From the NCBI RefSeq assembly GCF_030056665.1, contig NZ_JASHIG010000033.1: a stretch of 64,000 bases of DNA; one strand, 5' to 3'. This DNA comes from Flectobacillus roseus. Its GTDB lineage: Bacteria > Bacteroidota > Bacteroidia > Cytophagales > Spirosomataceae. The translations under genes were made by a program, and so were the position numbers. The notes beneath the pieces were generated by a model. It saw only the letters and a program-made list of their open reading frames with translations, searched no databases and was not told where the DNA came from. Below, in pieces: positions 45,336 to 53,993 of the stretch; the stretch's first letter is position 1; each line of letters starts with the position of its first letter.

Positions 45336-46241
45336 TTAATTAATTAAAACATCAGCTCCAAATTTATATACATTCCCTTTAAGGCCTCTGTATACACTTC
45401 CATCACTGCGGCAAAACCATTCAAATTTTTTATTGTGTAAGGTCCAATTGTAACTATGTCCAACTTCGTCAGCATTAGAAACTTTGCTGACTGGGACATG
45501 CGGACAATTAGTAATAATCTTTAAATGATTCTCCCTACGAGCAGTGACACTTCTAAATGTACAGAAAAACTCCAGACCAATAAAAACGCCTTCTGGGGGA
45601 AATGGAATTTTGAACTCAGATACATCAATATGAATATTAGGAGTAAATCTGTCAACCTTCTTAATAATTTCTTTGGTCAACATATCTTGATCAGGCAAAC
45701 CATCCTTTCCTACAGAAAATACCCTAATTCGAACACTAGAATTACTTTTTTCAGTAAGGTCTACGTGTAGGTCAAAGTGTAATTTGTTCAGAAGACCAAC
45801 GCCACCTGTTGTATTTTTTATATGATTGGTAAATATTTCAAAATCTGATATACCCCCTGGAGTGGCTTTATTGGAAAGCGTATTTTCGTTATAATAGCCT
45901 AAAGATATTTTCTTAAGCTTTTGGGGTTTAACTACTACTTGTTGCAACTCAATAATTTTTGGGCTCAAGTAAATAGTATTGTTAGCTAAATGTTTAATAT
46001 CCTCATAAGTGAGTATAACCTCATTATAACTTAAATGCTTTATATATAAAGTGTCATTGGTATTAATATTTAACACAGCAGATCCATCTTCACTAGAATA
46101 AGATCCGACACCTCTTTGTGTGTAAATTGAAGCAAGGGCAATTGGTAAGTTTGTTCCCCTATCGATAATAATTAATTTCGTATTCTGAGCGAATACAATG
46201 TTTGTAATGATAAAAAAGATTATTATTAGATAATATTTCAT
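45336..46241 (-). CDS. Carboxypeptidase-regulatory-like domain protein
   Basis: A 301-residue exported protein with signal peptide (about 1-18, ending in VFAQ). Residues about 20-105 form a CarboxypepD_reg-like beta-sandwich (RGTNLPIALASIYTQRGVGS, SEDGSAVLNI, TIYLSPKIIELQQVVVKP), the fold usually found at the N-terminus of TonB receptors. Here no barrel follows. The remaining 190 residues are a second beta-rich domain containing FPPEGVFIGLEFFC. Such short proteins are common orphans in Bacteroidota envelopes. Its role is unknown. A terminator at 46256 separates it from the upstream small gene. Confidence 0.7.
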   Translation of the reverse strand: MKYYLIIIFFIITNIVFAQNTKLIIIDRGTNLPIALASIYTQRGVGSYSSEDGSAVLNINTNDTLYIKHLSYNEVILTYEDIKHLANNTIYLSPKIIELQQVVVKPQKLKKISLGYYNENTLSNKATPGGISDFEIFTNHIKNTTGGVGLLNKLHFDLHVDLTEKSNSSVRIRVFSVGKDGLPDQDMLTKEIIKKVDRFTPNIHIDVSEFKIPFPPEGVFIGLEFFCTFRSVTARRENHLKIITNCPHVPVSKVSNADEVGHSYNWTLHNKKFEWFCRSDGSVYRGLKGNVYKFGADVLIN

Positions 46242-46255
46242 AATGTAATAAATAA

Positions 46256-46286
46256 AATTAGTCTTTTGGAAATCAAAAGACTAATT
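46256..46286 (-). terminator. Terminator after the small secreted protein gene
   Basis: AATTAGTCTTTTG (46256-46268) and CAAAAGACTAATT (46274-46286) form a perfect 13-bp stem with a 5-nt loop. On the minus strand it follows the 46311 gene by about 25 nt and runs into TTTATTTATT. This is a good Rho-independent terminator. Confidence 0.75.
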
Positions 46287-46310
46287 AGTAAAATTCATAA
46301 AAGTATCATA

Positions 46311-46556
46311 TCAACCTTGCGGTCCAGACTGATCCTCTTGACAAGGATCATATTCAAGAACTCTGTTATTTCCATCACGGTATATGACCCTTTCAGACCA
46401 TTTAATGCCAAATAACCAGAACTCTTGGATTTCCATTGTATAAGCTCCCCCAGTTGCTGTACAGGTAAAAGATCCTCTAAATGTAGACTCCCATCCAGTG
46501 GCACTAGCAATCTTAGGATATAGAGTGAGTGACAGTAATAAACATACACCAAACAT
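46311..46556 (-). CDS. Small secreted protein, possible 5' frameshift
   Basis: An 81-residue product with a hydrophobic leader (MFGVCLLLSLTLYPKIASA) and a short mature part with two Cys and several Trp and Gly residues. The leader lacks the basic start of a normal signal peptide. Just upstream, ATG at 46591 opens MKNFYLSTPK followed by TAA, overlapping in another frame. One extra A in the AAAA tract would give MKNFYLSTPKIRMFG, a complete leader. Either the ATG at 46556 is used (TAAGG precedes it), or this allele carries a 1-nt deletion. No family recognised. Confidence 0.55.
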   Translation of the reverse strand: MFGVCLLLSLTLYPKIASATGWESTFRGSFTCTATGGAYTMEIQEFWLFGIKWSERVIYRDGNNRVLEYDPCQEDQSGPQG

Positions 46557-46591
46557 CCTTATTTTGGTGTACTTAAGTAGAAGTTTTTCAT

Positions 46592-46995
46592 TGTAGATTT
46601 TTTAATTTTTAAAACCTTTTGAAGGTAAAACTAAAAAGACACAAATACAAGAATTTACCTACAATATTCTTTATTAAATGTTATTATTTGACACTTGTCA
46701 TGAGTAAGTCAATATACATATCTATAGAACAGTCGACTTATAGAGGTATTACTGAATACTTCTAGTTTTTAGTATTTTTTAAAATATTTAGAAATTATTT
46801 GATTTGATTGTGCTCTGAACCGTTCTTCGGCGTCGTTCTATACTCTATGATAATCTTAACTCCTCAATAAATATGTCGGTCTAAGGTAATTTTGATTTAA
46901 TTGTTCGGTATTGACTTCGGTATTTGCAATACTATGTCATTTACTTGACTCAATTATAGAGTAAGTGTTGTTAAAAATTCTATTCAACTTTCTAT
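46592..46995. other. Gene-free AT-rich interval
   Basis: I see no convincing coding frame, terminator or palindrome in these 404 nt. The only structure is short direct repetition (TTCGGTATT twice near 46905, CTATTCAA twice near 46980). It probably contains the promoter of the small secreted protein gene. Confidence 0.4.
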
Positions 46996-47859
46996 TCAAT
47001 TCTTAGTGGGATTGCCATGTTTGTTCACTAAAAAGTTTTTCGGACTAACATTTTGTTTAATTAAGGCTGTGTCCAGCTGGGTTAAATTGATACTGCCTTT
47101 AAACGGTTCAGAATAAAATACAATGGTATCATTGAGCATTTTTAAGCGTAAGGTCGTTTCAAACTCTCCTCTGTAAGCTACGATTTTTGTAAAAATATAA
47201 GAATTAGGTTTTACCGCTATTCCTCCATAACTATTTCCACAACTGCTAAATTGCCAAAATTCAATCGGTTTCCAATTGCCATTTTTATCTTTTGCTTCTT
47301 GTATAATCATTAATCTTCCGTCTTGTTCCTCCACTCTAATTGTTTTATTGGTTGGGTTAACTATGTAAACGGGATAGCCTTTGACCATCTTTTGATGATC
47401 CTTCCAAGTTTTTAATTTTGCCTGATAAACAAGGCTATCAATTATTATTTGATTTTTGGATTTGGGTCTTTCATCGTCTGGAATGTCTTCAAAAAGGAAC
47501 GGTGGAAACGCCCATTGATATAGGTTGACCGAAACTAATTTTGTATTGTCTACCAATAATTGCAATCCATTATGTTCTCTTAAAGATTTGTATAAAGTAT
47601 CACTACCGTTAAAGTCATCCATAAAAACATTTTCTCTAGTTGTGGTATCATTTACATCGATATTTTCACCAAACTTCCGAACCGCTTCAACGCAAGTCTG
47701 TAGTGTCGTCATCACTGCTGGAGAATAATAGTGTTCCGCAAGTTTCAATGTATCAGTTAATGGCGGAAATTTAAACTCATTACTACTTTTATCATTTTTG
47801 CATGATGTCAACGCGGTAAAAATCGACAACCAAAAGGTTAGTTCTCTTAGCTTTATCAT
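46996..47859 (-). CDS. Hypothetical lipoprotein
   Basis: A 287-residue protein with a lipoprotein-type leader (lipobox LTSC, Cys at about 20). The mature domain is beta-rich with an asymmetric charge pattern and includes TIRVEEQDGRLMIIQEAKD and a SSCGNSYGGIAVKPNSYIF segment. No family recognised. Its ATG overlaps the upstream gene's stop by 4 nt (ATGA), so it is coexpressed with the TonB-C-like protein at 47856. It is the last gene of the three-gene set starting at 49261. Confidence 0.65.
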   Translation of the reverse strand: MIKLRELTFWLSIFTALTSCKNDKSSNEFKFPPLTDTLKLAEHYYSPAVMTTLQTCVEAVRKFGENIDVNDTTTRENVFMDDFNGSDTLYKSLREHNGLQLLVDNTKLVSVNLYQWAFPPFLFEDIPDDERPKSKNQIIIDSLVYQAKLKTWKDHQKMVKGYPVYIVNPTNKTIRVEEQDGRLMIIQEAKDKNGNWKPIEFWQFSSCGNSYGGIAVKPNSYIFTKIVAYRGEFETTLRLKMLNDTIVFYSEPFKGSINLTQLDTALIKQNVSPKNFLVNKHGNPTKN

Positions 47860-48722
47860 CGGATGGCTTTATAGGTTCTGTGAGAATATAGCTTATTCTT
47901 AGTTTTTTTAGCTCGATAATTCCCTTTCTTTTCAGAATTAAATATAATTGGCAATATATAATTCATACGAATGAATTTACCATGACTATATAAAATATCC
48001 CACTGGGGAATTGATTTGACTACTCTAATGGCTTCTTTATCGAAGTCTTTGTTATATCCTCGAATAACCTCTGCGCGGTCTATCAATCCATGGATATTTG
48101 CCGAAAACTGCACAAATACTCTTATTTCTCCCTTAATTTTTGGTAAAATGCTCCAATTGATTTTTCTATCAATGAACTTCATTAATGCCTTTTGATTTGC
48201 TCTGTAAAAGGAAGTTCTAGATTTTGAGTTGTCATAAGATTTAATGCCCAAAAGTTTTCCCTCTTTAAATTGAAATTCTAATTCCTTTTCGTACACAGAA
48301 CCGTAACCCATGTGAACGTAATGTAACAATTTTCCTTGTGGCGAAATAAAAGTGTCAGTAACCCAAACTGCTTTTACTTTGCCGTTAACACACTGATTGC
48401 CAAACAATTCTTTCAAGTCTGCCTTAGTTTCACGATGCTCTTCGCAACAACTAAATATACCTGTTAAATAAATTTCGTTGCTAATTATCTCCCATTCAGC
48501 ATAATAACCTCTCCAGCAACTAGTTGAAGTACACTCCTGCTTACTTCCAAAAAAGTTGGGGCGTGAGCTGCTTTTCGCATAAAGTTGTTCGAGAGGATTT
48601 GCATAAATTGGAATAGTATCTCCTTTATAAATCAGTAGGTCTGGTAATTGTGAACTCGAAAACCCTTTGAAAAATGAAAGTGTCCATAAAAATAAAGTGT
48701 AGAAGTGAGTGTAGTATTTCAT
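47856..48722 (-). CDS. Secreted protein with TonB C-terminal-like domain
   Basis: About 288 residues from the ATG at 48722, chosen because it begins the hydrophobic leader (MKYYTHFYTLFLWTLSFFKG); the frame is open 15 codons further up. A middle region with paired Cys (CTSTSCWRGYY and FSCCEEH) is followed by a domain at about 190-265 resembling the TonB C-terminal fold (GEIRVFVQFSANIHGLIDRA, then FDKEAIRVVKSIPQW). It ends in a basic tail. Such orphan TonB_C-like proteins occur widely in Bacteroidota without known role. It overlaps the lipoprotein gene and follows the gene at 48740 by 17 nt. Confidence 0.65.
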   Translation of the reverse strand: MKYYTHFYTLFLWTLSFFKGFSSSQLPDLLIYKGDTIPIYANPLEQLYAKSSSRPNFFGSKQECTSTSCWRGYYAEWEIISNEIYLTGIFSCCEEHRETKADLKELFGNQCVNGKVKAVWVTDTFISPQGKLLHYVHMGYGSVYEKELEFQFKEGKLLGIKSYDNSKSRTSFYRANQKALMKFIDRKINWSILPKIKGEIRVFVQFSANIHGLIDRAEVIRGYNKDFDKEAIRVVKSIPQWDILYSHGKFIRMNYILPIIFNSEKKGNYRAKKTKNKLYSHRTYKAIR

Positions 48723-48739
48723 AATGTACTTATTGGCTT

Positions 48740-49261
48740 TTATTTTGATTCTTTTATTATTTGCCAAAGTTTAATATCGCTATCAAACTCCTCTTCGTCA
48801 TCTGCAGGAGCATATTCAAACTGAATGCATGTCTTTGTAGAGTTGGTAAGTCCTTGAATCTCCTTCTGGATTTCAAGGGCTTTATCATAATTATCAATTA
48901 ATTGTCCTTCATCTGTGAGACCATTTTCTTCGATAGATATGCCGAAAATAATTTTATCATCAAAAGTAAATTTCAAGATAACTCCATCGATATCCTTTTT
49001 ATAATTAGATTTTGTTCCAATGTAAAAAGCAAACCCAAGATTTGGGCGACTTAATCCATAGTCAATTACCTCACTCAGCGTATTCACTGGTATATAGGTT
49101 TCTTTCACTCCATATTTTTCATTGGAATAGATTGCGACCTCAACACCTTTTCCTTCGAAATTCTCAATTAATTCTCGCTGACAATAAAAGTTCAAGAAAA
49201 GCTCTATCGTTTCTTTGTCCCTACTTTTGGAAATCCCATATATATCATAAAATGGAGGCAT
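48740..49261 (-). CDS. Hypothetical cytoplasmic protein
   Basis: A 173-residue protein from the ATG at 49261 (MPPFYDIYGISKSRDKETIE). No signal peptide. It shows the pattern of an alpha/beta protein with a strongly acidic C-terminal tail (ADDEEEFDSD). Small acidic orphans like this are often immunity proteins, but I recognise no family. It is the first gene of a probable operon with 47856 and 46996. A decayed gene lies just upstream at 49426-49711. Confidence 0.6.
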   Translation of the reverse strand: MPPFYDIYGISKSRDKETIELFLNFYCQRELIENFEGKGVEVAIYSNEKYGVKETYIPVNTLSEVIDYGLSRPNLGFAFYIGTKSNYKKDIDGVILKFTFDDKIIFGISIEENGLTDEGQLIDNYDKALEIQKEIQGLTNSTKTCIQFEYAPADDEEEFDSDIKLWQIIKESK

Positions 49262-49425
49262 TATCTTCAATGTTATATTGGTAGTACAACTGACGATTGG
49301 GTTGTGTGATTTGATGAAATTTCAACAACGTCTAGCTCGAACGAAAGCAAGTTAGTAATACAAAACTGTCTGTGAGAAACGAAAGCCACCATATTGCCAA
49401 ACCTTGTCTTGGTAGACATTTTTAT

Positions 49426-49711
49426 CTATTCAGTTTCTATATCTTGAAATTTTGCAAGTAAGATATGTTCAGAATAAAAACTCATAAAGCTGCCGAAGTC
49501 ACCAATTTTACTTTCTATAGCCTTTTACAACAAGTTGCCAATACTGTTTTCGACGTTCATCTTATTCGTCTGAATAAAACGAAAAATTTAAAAGAAGTTC
49601 ATTTTCTAAGTACTTAACAGAGCATATTTCCTGTCCACTATCATTCTCAAATTCGGGTGATGAAAACGCTTCTTCAAGTCCTATTGGCAAAATATTTTGT
49701 AATTCTTTCAA
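49426..49711 (-). pseudogene. Degraded gene with stop codon and frameshift
   Basis: A minus-strand reading begins at TTG 49711 (MKELQNILPIGLEEAFSSPE) and runs to a stop after NFSFYSDE (49562). It continues in the same frame as DERRKQYWQLVVKGYRK, then needs one frameshift near 49505 to continue KIGDFGSFMSFYSEHILLAK and FQDIETE to a stop at 49426. All three segments are protein-like and collinear, so this is a pseudogene of about 95 residues. No family recognised. It fills most of the gap 49262-49783. Confidence 0.6.
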
Positions 49712-49783
49712 TTTTAATCACTGCATTTTCTTATTGGTATGTATCTATATTTGAAGAAGTTTATGGTACATCAAGCCGCAAAG

Positions 49784-50476
49784 CTACCAAAACTTCCACC
49801 AAGGTTTTTCATTCTTGATTTCTGTCAAACTGCTTTTTTTCTTTACAGTTACAAGCTTAAGTTGCTTTGTCCAAAGCTTAAAAGTTAGACCTTTGGGATT
49901 ACCGTCGAAATCAAGTGGATATGGCAACCTTAATTTATTCATAAAGTCTTTTAGTTGCCATTCTTCCTGTCCATATTCGTCTGTTGAATATGCTTTTTCA
50001 GTTTCTTCTTCATCCAAGTCCCATCTCACTAAATATTTGTCAATGTCGCTTGGTGTTACATTCTTTAAATATTGAGCAAGAATATTGGCATTCCCTTTCC
50101 AACTTTCGATTTCTTCGTCTGAAATGTTTTCATCCCAATAGTCTGGAATTGGATTGAACTGGTCAATTATTTGTCCATTATTATACAAAACATACATCCA
50201 AAAATCTCCATCGTGAATATGAAATGAGAATACTGTCGCATTTAATTCTTTTGACAAATAAGCCGAACTGTCATCCCATTCTGAATAGCCATTTGGATAG
50301 AAAACACTCACATTTCCATTATCCTCGTCGATGATGCAACAGTTGTCAGTAGATGAGTCAATGTTACTTGCTTCTTGAAGTCCACCATTAACAGAAATGG
50401 CATAATCTGTCAAACTGGTTATTACTTCGTTTTTTGTCCTACCAATTATTGATGAAATAGCTAAAAAATTTCCCAT
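49784..50476 (-). CDS. Hypothetical acidic protein
   Basis: A 230-residue cytoplasmic protein, acidic overall with a basic C-terminal end (ENEKPWWKFW-like, seen as IKNEKPWWKFW). It is rich in Trp, Asp and Tyr, with a beta-rich central region (SVFYPNGYSEWDDSSAYLSK, ATVFSFHIHDGDFWMYVLYN) and a helical acidic stretch (ISDEEIESWKGN). I do not recognise a named family, but the pattern is like other Bacteroidota orphans of the immunity-protein kind. It is 165 nt downstream of the patatin gene on the same strand. Confidence 0.6.
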   Translation of the reverse strand: MGNFLAISSIIGRTKNEVITSLTDYAISVNGGLQEASNIDSSTDNCCIIDEDNGNVSVFYPNGYSEWDDSSAYLSKELNATVFSFHIHDGDFWMYVLYNNGQIIDQFNPIPDYWDENISDEEIESWKGNANILAQYLKNVTPSDIDKYLVRWDLDEEETEKAYSTDEYGQEEWQLKDFMNKLRLPYPLDFDGNPKGLTFKLWTKQLKLVTVKKKSSLTEIKNEKPWWKFW

Positions 50477-50641
50477 GTTTTAGGTCTACTAAAATTAAAA
50501 TAACGTTTTGTTCCGTGGCGAGTATCCCACTCGACAACTCGTGGCAGTACAGTAGCCTTCTTTTATTATTTTTATGATACTTCTTTTTTTGCTGTCGCCT
50601 GTTGGTCATTGGGACACTGACCACAGATGTAAAAATCGTCA

Positions 50642-51817
50642 TCAAGCTGTCGGTAATTTATCTATCCAACTTGCTTTTTGAAGATGCTTTTTGAGTTTTT
50701 CTCGATAATCGTTATCCATGCCAGTCACTAACTTATTCTCTCCTTTCAGGTCAGACTGAAAACCATTTTTCTCTTGAACAAAATCTGCCACGGCTTCTCC
50801 TAATACCTTCATTAAAGGTAACATGGTCACATCTGCCATATTGATTTTCGCTAATTCTTTGTTACTAAGTTGATGTAGAGAATTAGCATCGATATTGTCT
50901 AATTTCCTGAGCGATTTATTAGGTAATTTCTTTATAGACTCTCGATCCAATGAAAGTTGAAATCTTCGAAAATCGAGTCCTTTCATGAGTGTACTTCTAA
51001 GAAAATTCACCTGCATTTCACTAGCATCTTTGCTCGATTCATCCATGACATAATCCAACCAAAATAATACATCAAGTCCTTTGGGCTCGGCTATTTCTTC
51101 GAGAGGGACAAACCGAAACAAGCTTGCTGTACCAAAACTAAAAACGGTTGTGCTGTCGGAACTATATTTGTCTTTTCCATTATAATGAAATGCCTCCATA
51201 AGCGCCGCCATCACAGGATTATTGTACACGGTAGTACCTCCATCGATAAAGCGTTCAAAAGGTTGAAAATACGTCGGCGCCGACATCGTTGCCTCCACGA
51301 CAGCACGCATCAGAGCATCCTGATAAGTATCCACAATTTTGGAGCTTTCATTTTTATTAAAAAAAGTAAAAAACGTTTCTTCGCCAGCAACCATATCTTT
51401 GGCGGTGAAAAATAAATCTATTCCCGACGTTTCGCCTAGATTTTTCAATGATTTATTACCGAAAATATCTTTACAAATAGTCCTGTAATTGATTTTATCG
51501 AATTGAGGAGGATTTGTGTAACGATTACCAAACGCTCGATCTTTAAAGATCTTTGTCGCTAAATCTTCATAGAGGGCTTCTATTTCGGTTGCGGATTTTT
51601 GATTCGCAATCAAACTTGCGATAATTGCTCCAGTAGATGTTCCTGCCACCATATCTACCCATTCATAGATAGGTGAACCTACGATTTCTTCGATTTTTTT
51701 TAAAAGCTGAATGGTAAAAATGCCTCGAATTCCTCCCCCATCAAAACTAAAAATCACCTTATTGTCTGGTGCAATATTTAGGGCTTGGCGTGCTTTAATT
51801 TTTGATTCAGTTGACAT
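50642..51817 (-). CDS. Patatin-like phospholipase
   Basis: A 391-residue predicted cytoplasmic lipid acyl hydrolase. The oxyanion motif is DGGGIRG (26-32), the nucleophile elbow GTSTG holds Ser61 (59-63), and the catalytic Asp192 is in the IDGGTTVYNN segment. These make up the Ser-Asp dyad of the patatin family. No signal peptide is present. Patatin-like enzymes act in lipid turnover, and some are effectors of phage-defence systems. No nucleotide cyclase or other defence partner is adjacent, so a housekeeping or stress role is as likely. It is divergent from the GH127 gene with 217 nt between. Confidence 0.88.
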   Translation of the reverse strand: MSTESKIKARQALNIAPDNKVIFSFDGGGIRGIFTIQLLKKIEEIVGSPIYEWVDMVAGTSTGAIIASLIANQKSATEIEALYEDLATKIFKDRAFGNRYTNPPQFDKINYRTICKDIFGNKSLKNLGETSGIDLFFTAKDMVAGEETFFTFFNKNESSKIVDTYQDALMRAVVEATMSAPTYFQPFERFIDGGTTVYNNPVMAALMEAFHYNGKDKYSSDSTTVFSFGTASLFRFVPLEEIAEPKGLDVLFWLDYVMDESSKDASEMQVNFLRSTLMKGLDFRRFQLSLDRESIKKLPNKSLRKLDNIDANSLHQLSNKELAKINMADVTMLPLMKVLGEAVADFVQEKNGFQSDLKGENKLVTGMDNDYREKLKKHLQKASWIDKLPTA

Positions 51818-52034
51818 AAATTTTGTGTGTTATTGTTCGACCTGAAAGTGGGAATATTCTCGCAAACTAGCAAATTAGGTTTATTATATTTATTATCTGG
51901 TAAAAAATAGTATTTATCACATTTTTCAAACCCAAAAATTTAGAACATAAAGACGTTTGAAAGATAATTTCTAAGAAAAAAAGGGTATCAAATAGGTCGT
52001 CGACTCATCTTTTCTGAAAACAAACCTTTTAACT

Positions 52035-53969
52035 ATGTTCAGAAAAGGATTTTTCATTCTTGGAATAGTGTTACTTTTTTCATATTCCATTGAGGCTCAA
52101 TCTCACTACCCCGGTCAGCATCAAGACAAGTTTGTCTTGCACGACCAATTATTTTCGCCCATTCAGGCTTTCGACTTACATCAAATTCGTTTGTTAGATG
52201 GGCGTTTTAAAGAAAATATGCTCCGCGAACAAGCATGGATTAAGCAACTGGATACCAAACGATTACTCCATAGTTTCAGAAATAATGCGGGCATTTATTC
52301 AGCCAATGAAGGTGGATATTTCGCCATGAAGAAATACGGTGGATGGGAATCGCTCGATTGTGATTTGAGAGGTCACACGACTGGACATTTGTTGTCTGGC
52401 TTGGCATTAATGTACGCTCAAACGGGTGATGATTATTACAAAATCAAAGCAGATTCTTTGATAAAAGGACTAGCAGAAGTGCAAACCGCCTTGAATCAAA
52501 ATGGCTATTTGAGTGCCTTTCCACAAGAATTAATCAATCGAAATTTGGCTGGAAAAAGTGTGTGGGCACCTTGGTACACTTTACACAAAATCTACGCAGG
52601 ATTAATTGACCAATATTTGTATTGTGACAATAAACAAGCGCTAGCAATAGCAGAAAAGATGGGCTTGTGGGCGTACAAAAAGCTCCAACCTGTCTCGCCT
52701 GAACAACGACGTATCATGCTTCGCAACGAGTTTGGGGGCATCAATGAGTCTTTCTATAATCTGTATGCAATCACGGGAAAAAAAGAATTTCAGTGGCTGG
52801 CTGAATTCTTTTATCATAACGAAACCATCGACCCACTAAAGGAGGGAAAAGATGTACTTGACCCCAAACATGCCAACACCTTTATTCCTAAACTGTTAGG
52901 ACTCGCTCGCAATTATGAAATTGAAGGAAAAGGCGATGCTGATACCATAGCAGCATTTTTCTGGAATACCGTCATCAACCATCACTCTTTTGCCACAGGA
53001 AGCAACAGCGACAAAGAACATTTTTTTAAGCCCGACGAACTTTCCAAGCACCTTTCGGGCTACACTGGCGAAACGTGTAATGTGTATAATATGCTCAAGT
53101 TGACACGCCATTTATACACGCATTCGGGTGATGTCAAATATGCTGACTATTACGAAAAAGCCTTATTCAATCATATCCTTGGTCAGCAAGACCCCGCTAC
53201 GGGCATGGTGGCGTATTTTCTCCCGATGTTGGCAGGAGCTCATAAAGTATATAGTACGCCCGAAAATTCCTTTTGGTGTTGTGTGGGAAGTGGCTTTGAA
53301 AATCATGCGAAGTATGGCGAAGGTATTTACTATCATGATGCCAATTCGGTATTTATCAACTTATTTATAGCGTCTGAATTAAATTGGAAAGAACAAAATT
53401 TTAGTCTAAAGCAAGAAACCATTTTCCCACAATATGGACAAATGAAGCTTACCGTCACAGCAGCACCTTCACAGCCTTTGGGAATCAAAATTCGTTATCC
53501 ATCTTGGGCAAAAAGTGTAAGTGTAAAGTTGAATGGAAAGGTTCAAAAACTCAATAATCTTGCAGGAGAGTACATCTCATTGTCTCAGAAATGGAGAACC
53601 AATGATATCATCGAAGTGGAATTTCCGATGGAACTTAGCTTAAAACCCACCAATGACAATCCCGACAAAGTTGCCATCATGTATGGTCCCATTGTGCTAG
53701 CAGGCAAAATGGGAACCGCTCAGATGAGCAGTCCCGCCCCCTATTCAGATGCGACTGTGTACAACGACTATTATAAATATCTATACCATGTTCCTTCGGA
53801 TATGATCACAAGTTTACACCTCAATCCACAAAACTTGACATCTACAATAGAGAAGGTTCCCAATGAGACATTAACCTTCAAAACAAAGACAGAAGGCATT
53901 ATTTTGCAACCACTTTACGATATTCACCGAGAACGCTATGTCGTGTATTGGGATATGATTCATGACTAA
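52035..53969 (+). CDS. Secreted beta-L-arabinofuranosidase, GH127 family
   Basis: A 644-residue exported enzyme with signal peptide (about 1-22). The (alpha/alpha)6 barrel carries the family catalytic features: Glu346 and Cys348 in GETCNVYN, and Cys415-Cys416 in SFWCCVGSG, corresponding to the zinc-bound cysteine nucleophile and acid/base of GH127. C-terminal beta-sandwich domains follow. GH127 removes beta-L-arabinofuranose or related sugars from plant glycans. It is the first gene of an operon with a secreted esterase (24 nt) and a serine hydrolase (8 nt). This supports a joint role in arabinan or pectin side-chain use. Confidence 0.87.
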   Translation: MFRKGFFILGIVLLFSYSIEAQSHYPGQHQDKFVLHDQLFSPIQAFDLHQIRLLDGRFKENMLREQAWIKQLDTKRLLHSFRNNAGIYSANEGGYFAMKKYGGWESLDCDLRGHTTGHLLSGLALMYAQTGDDYYKIKADSLIKGLAEVQTALNQNGYLSAFPQELINRNLAGKSVWAPWYTLHKIYAGLIDQYLYCDNKQALAIAEKMGLWAYKKLQPVSPEQRRIMLRNEFGGINESFYNLYAITGKKEFQWLAEFFYHNETIDPLKEGKDVLDPKHANTFIPKLLGLARNYEIEGKGDADTIAAFFWNTVINHHSFATGSNSDKEHFFKPDELSKHLSGYTGETCNVYNMLKLTRHLYTHSGDVKYADYYEKALFNHILGQQDPATGMVAYFLPMLAGAHKVYSTPENSFWCCVGSGFENHAKYGEGIYYHDANSVFINLFIASELNWKEQNFSLKQETIFPQYGQMKLTVTAAPSQPLGIKIRYPSWAKSVSVKLNGKVQKLNNLAGEYISLSQKWRTNDIIEVEFPMELSLKPTNDNPDKVAIMYGPIVLAGKMGTAQMSSPAPYSDATVYNDYYKYLYHVPSDMITSLHLNPQNLTSTIEKVPNETLTFKTKTEGIILQPLYDIHRERYVVYWDMIHD

Positions 53970-53993
53970 ATTTTCTTGGCTAAAAATACTTTT

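Noticed and set aside
46295..46552. Alternative 85-residue frame overlapping the small secreted protein gene on the same strand
   Set aside because: It has no leader or domain-like pattern and is less protein-like than the 46311-46556 frame, which has a hydrophobic leader and is followed by a terminator.
40600..49261. Polymorphic toxin/immunity locus
   Set aside because: Several small acidic proteins look immunity-like, but no toxin, Rhs or secretion-system gene is present in the window.
50439..50645. 68-residue minus-strand frame between the patatin gene and the gene at 49784
   Set aside because: It overlaps the start of the 49784-50476 gene in another frame, and its composition (clusters of Lys, Arg and Tyr) is not convincing.
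50642..51817. Patatin-like protein as CBASS effector
   Set aside because: No CD-NTase (nucleotide cyclase) or ubiquitin-like accessory gene is adjacent, so a CBASS assignment is unsupported.
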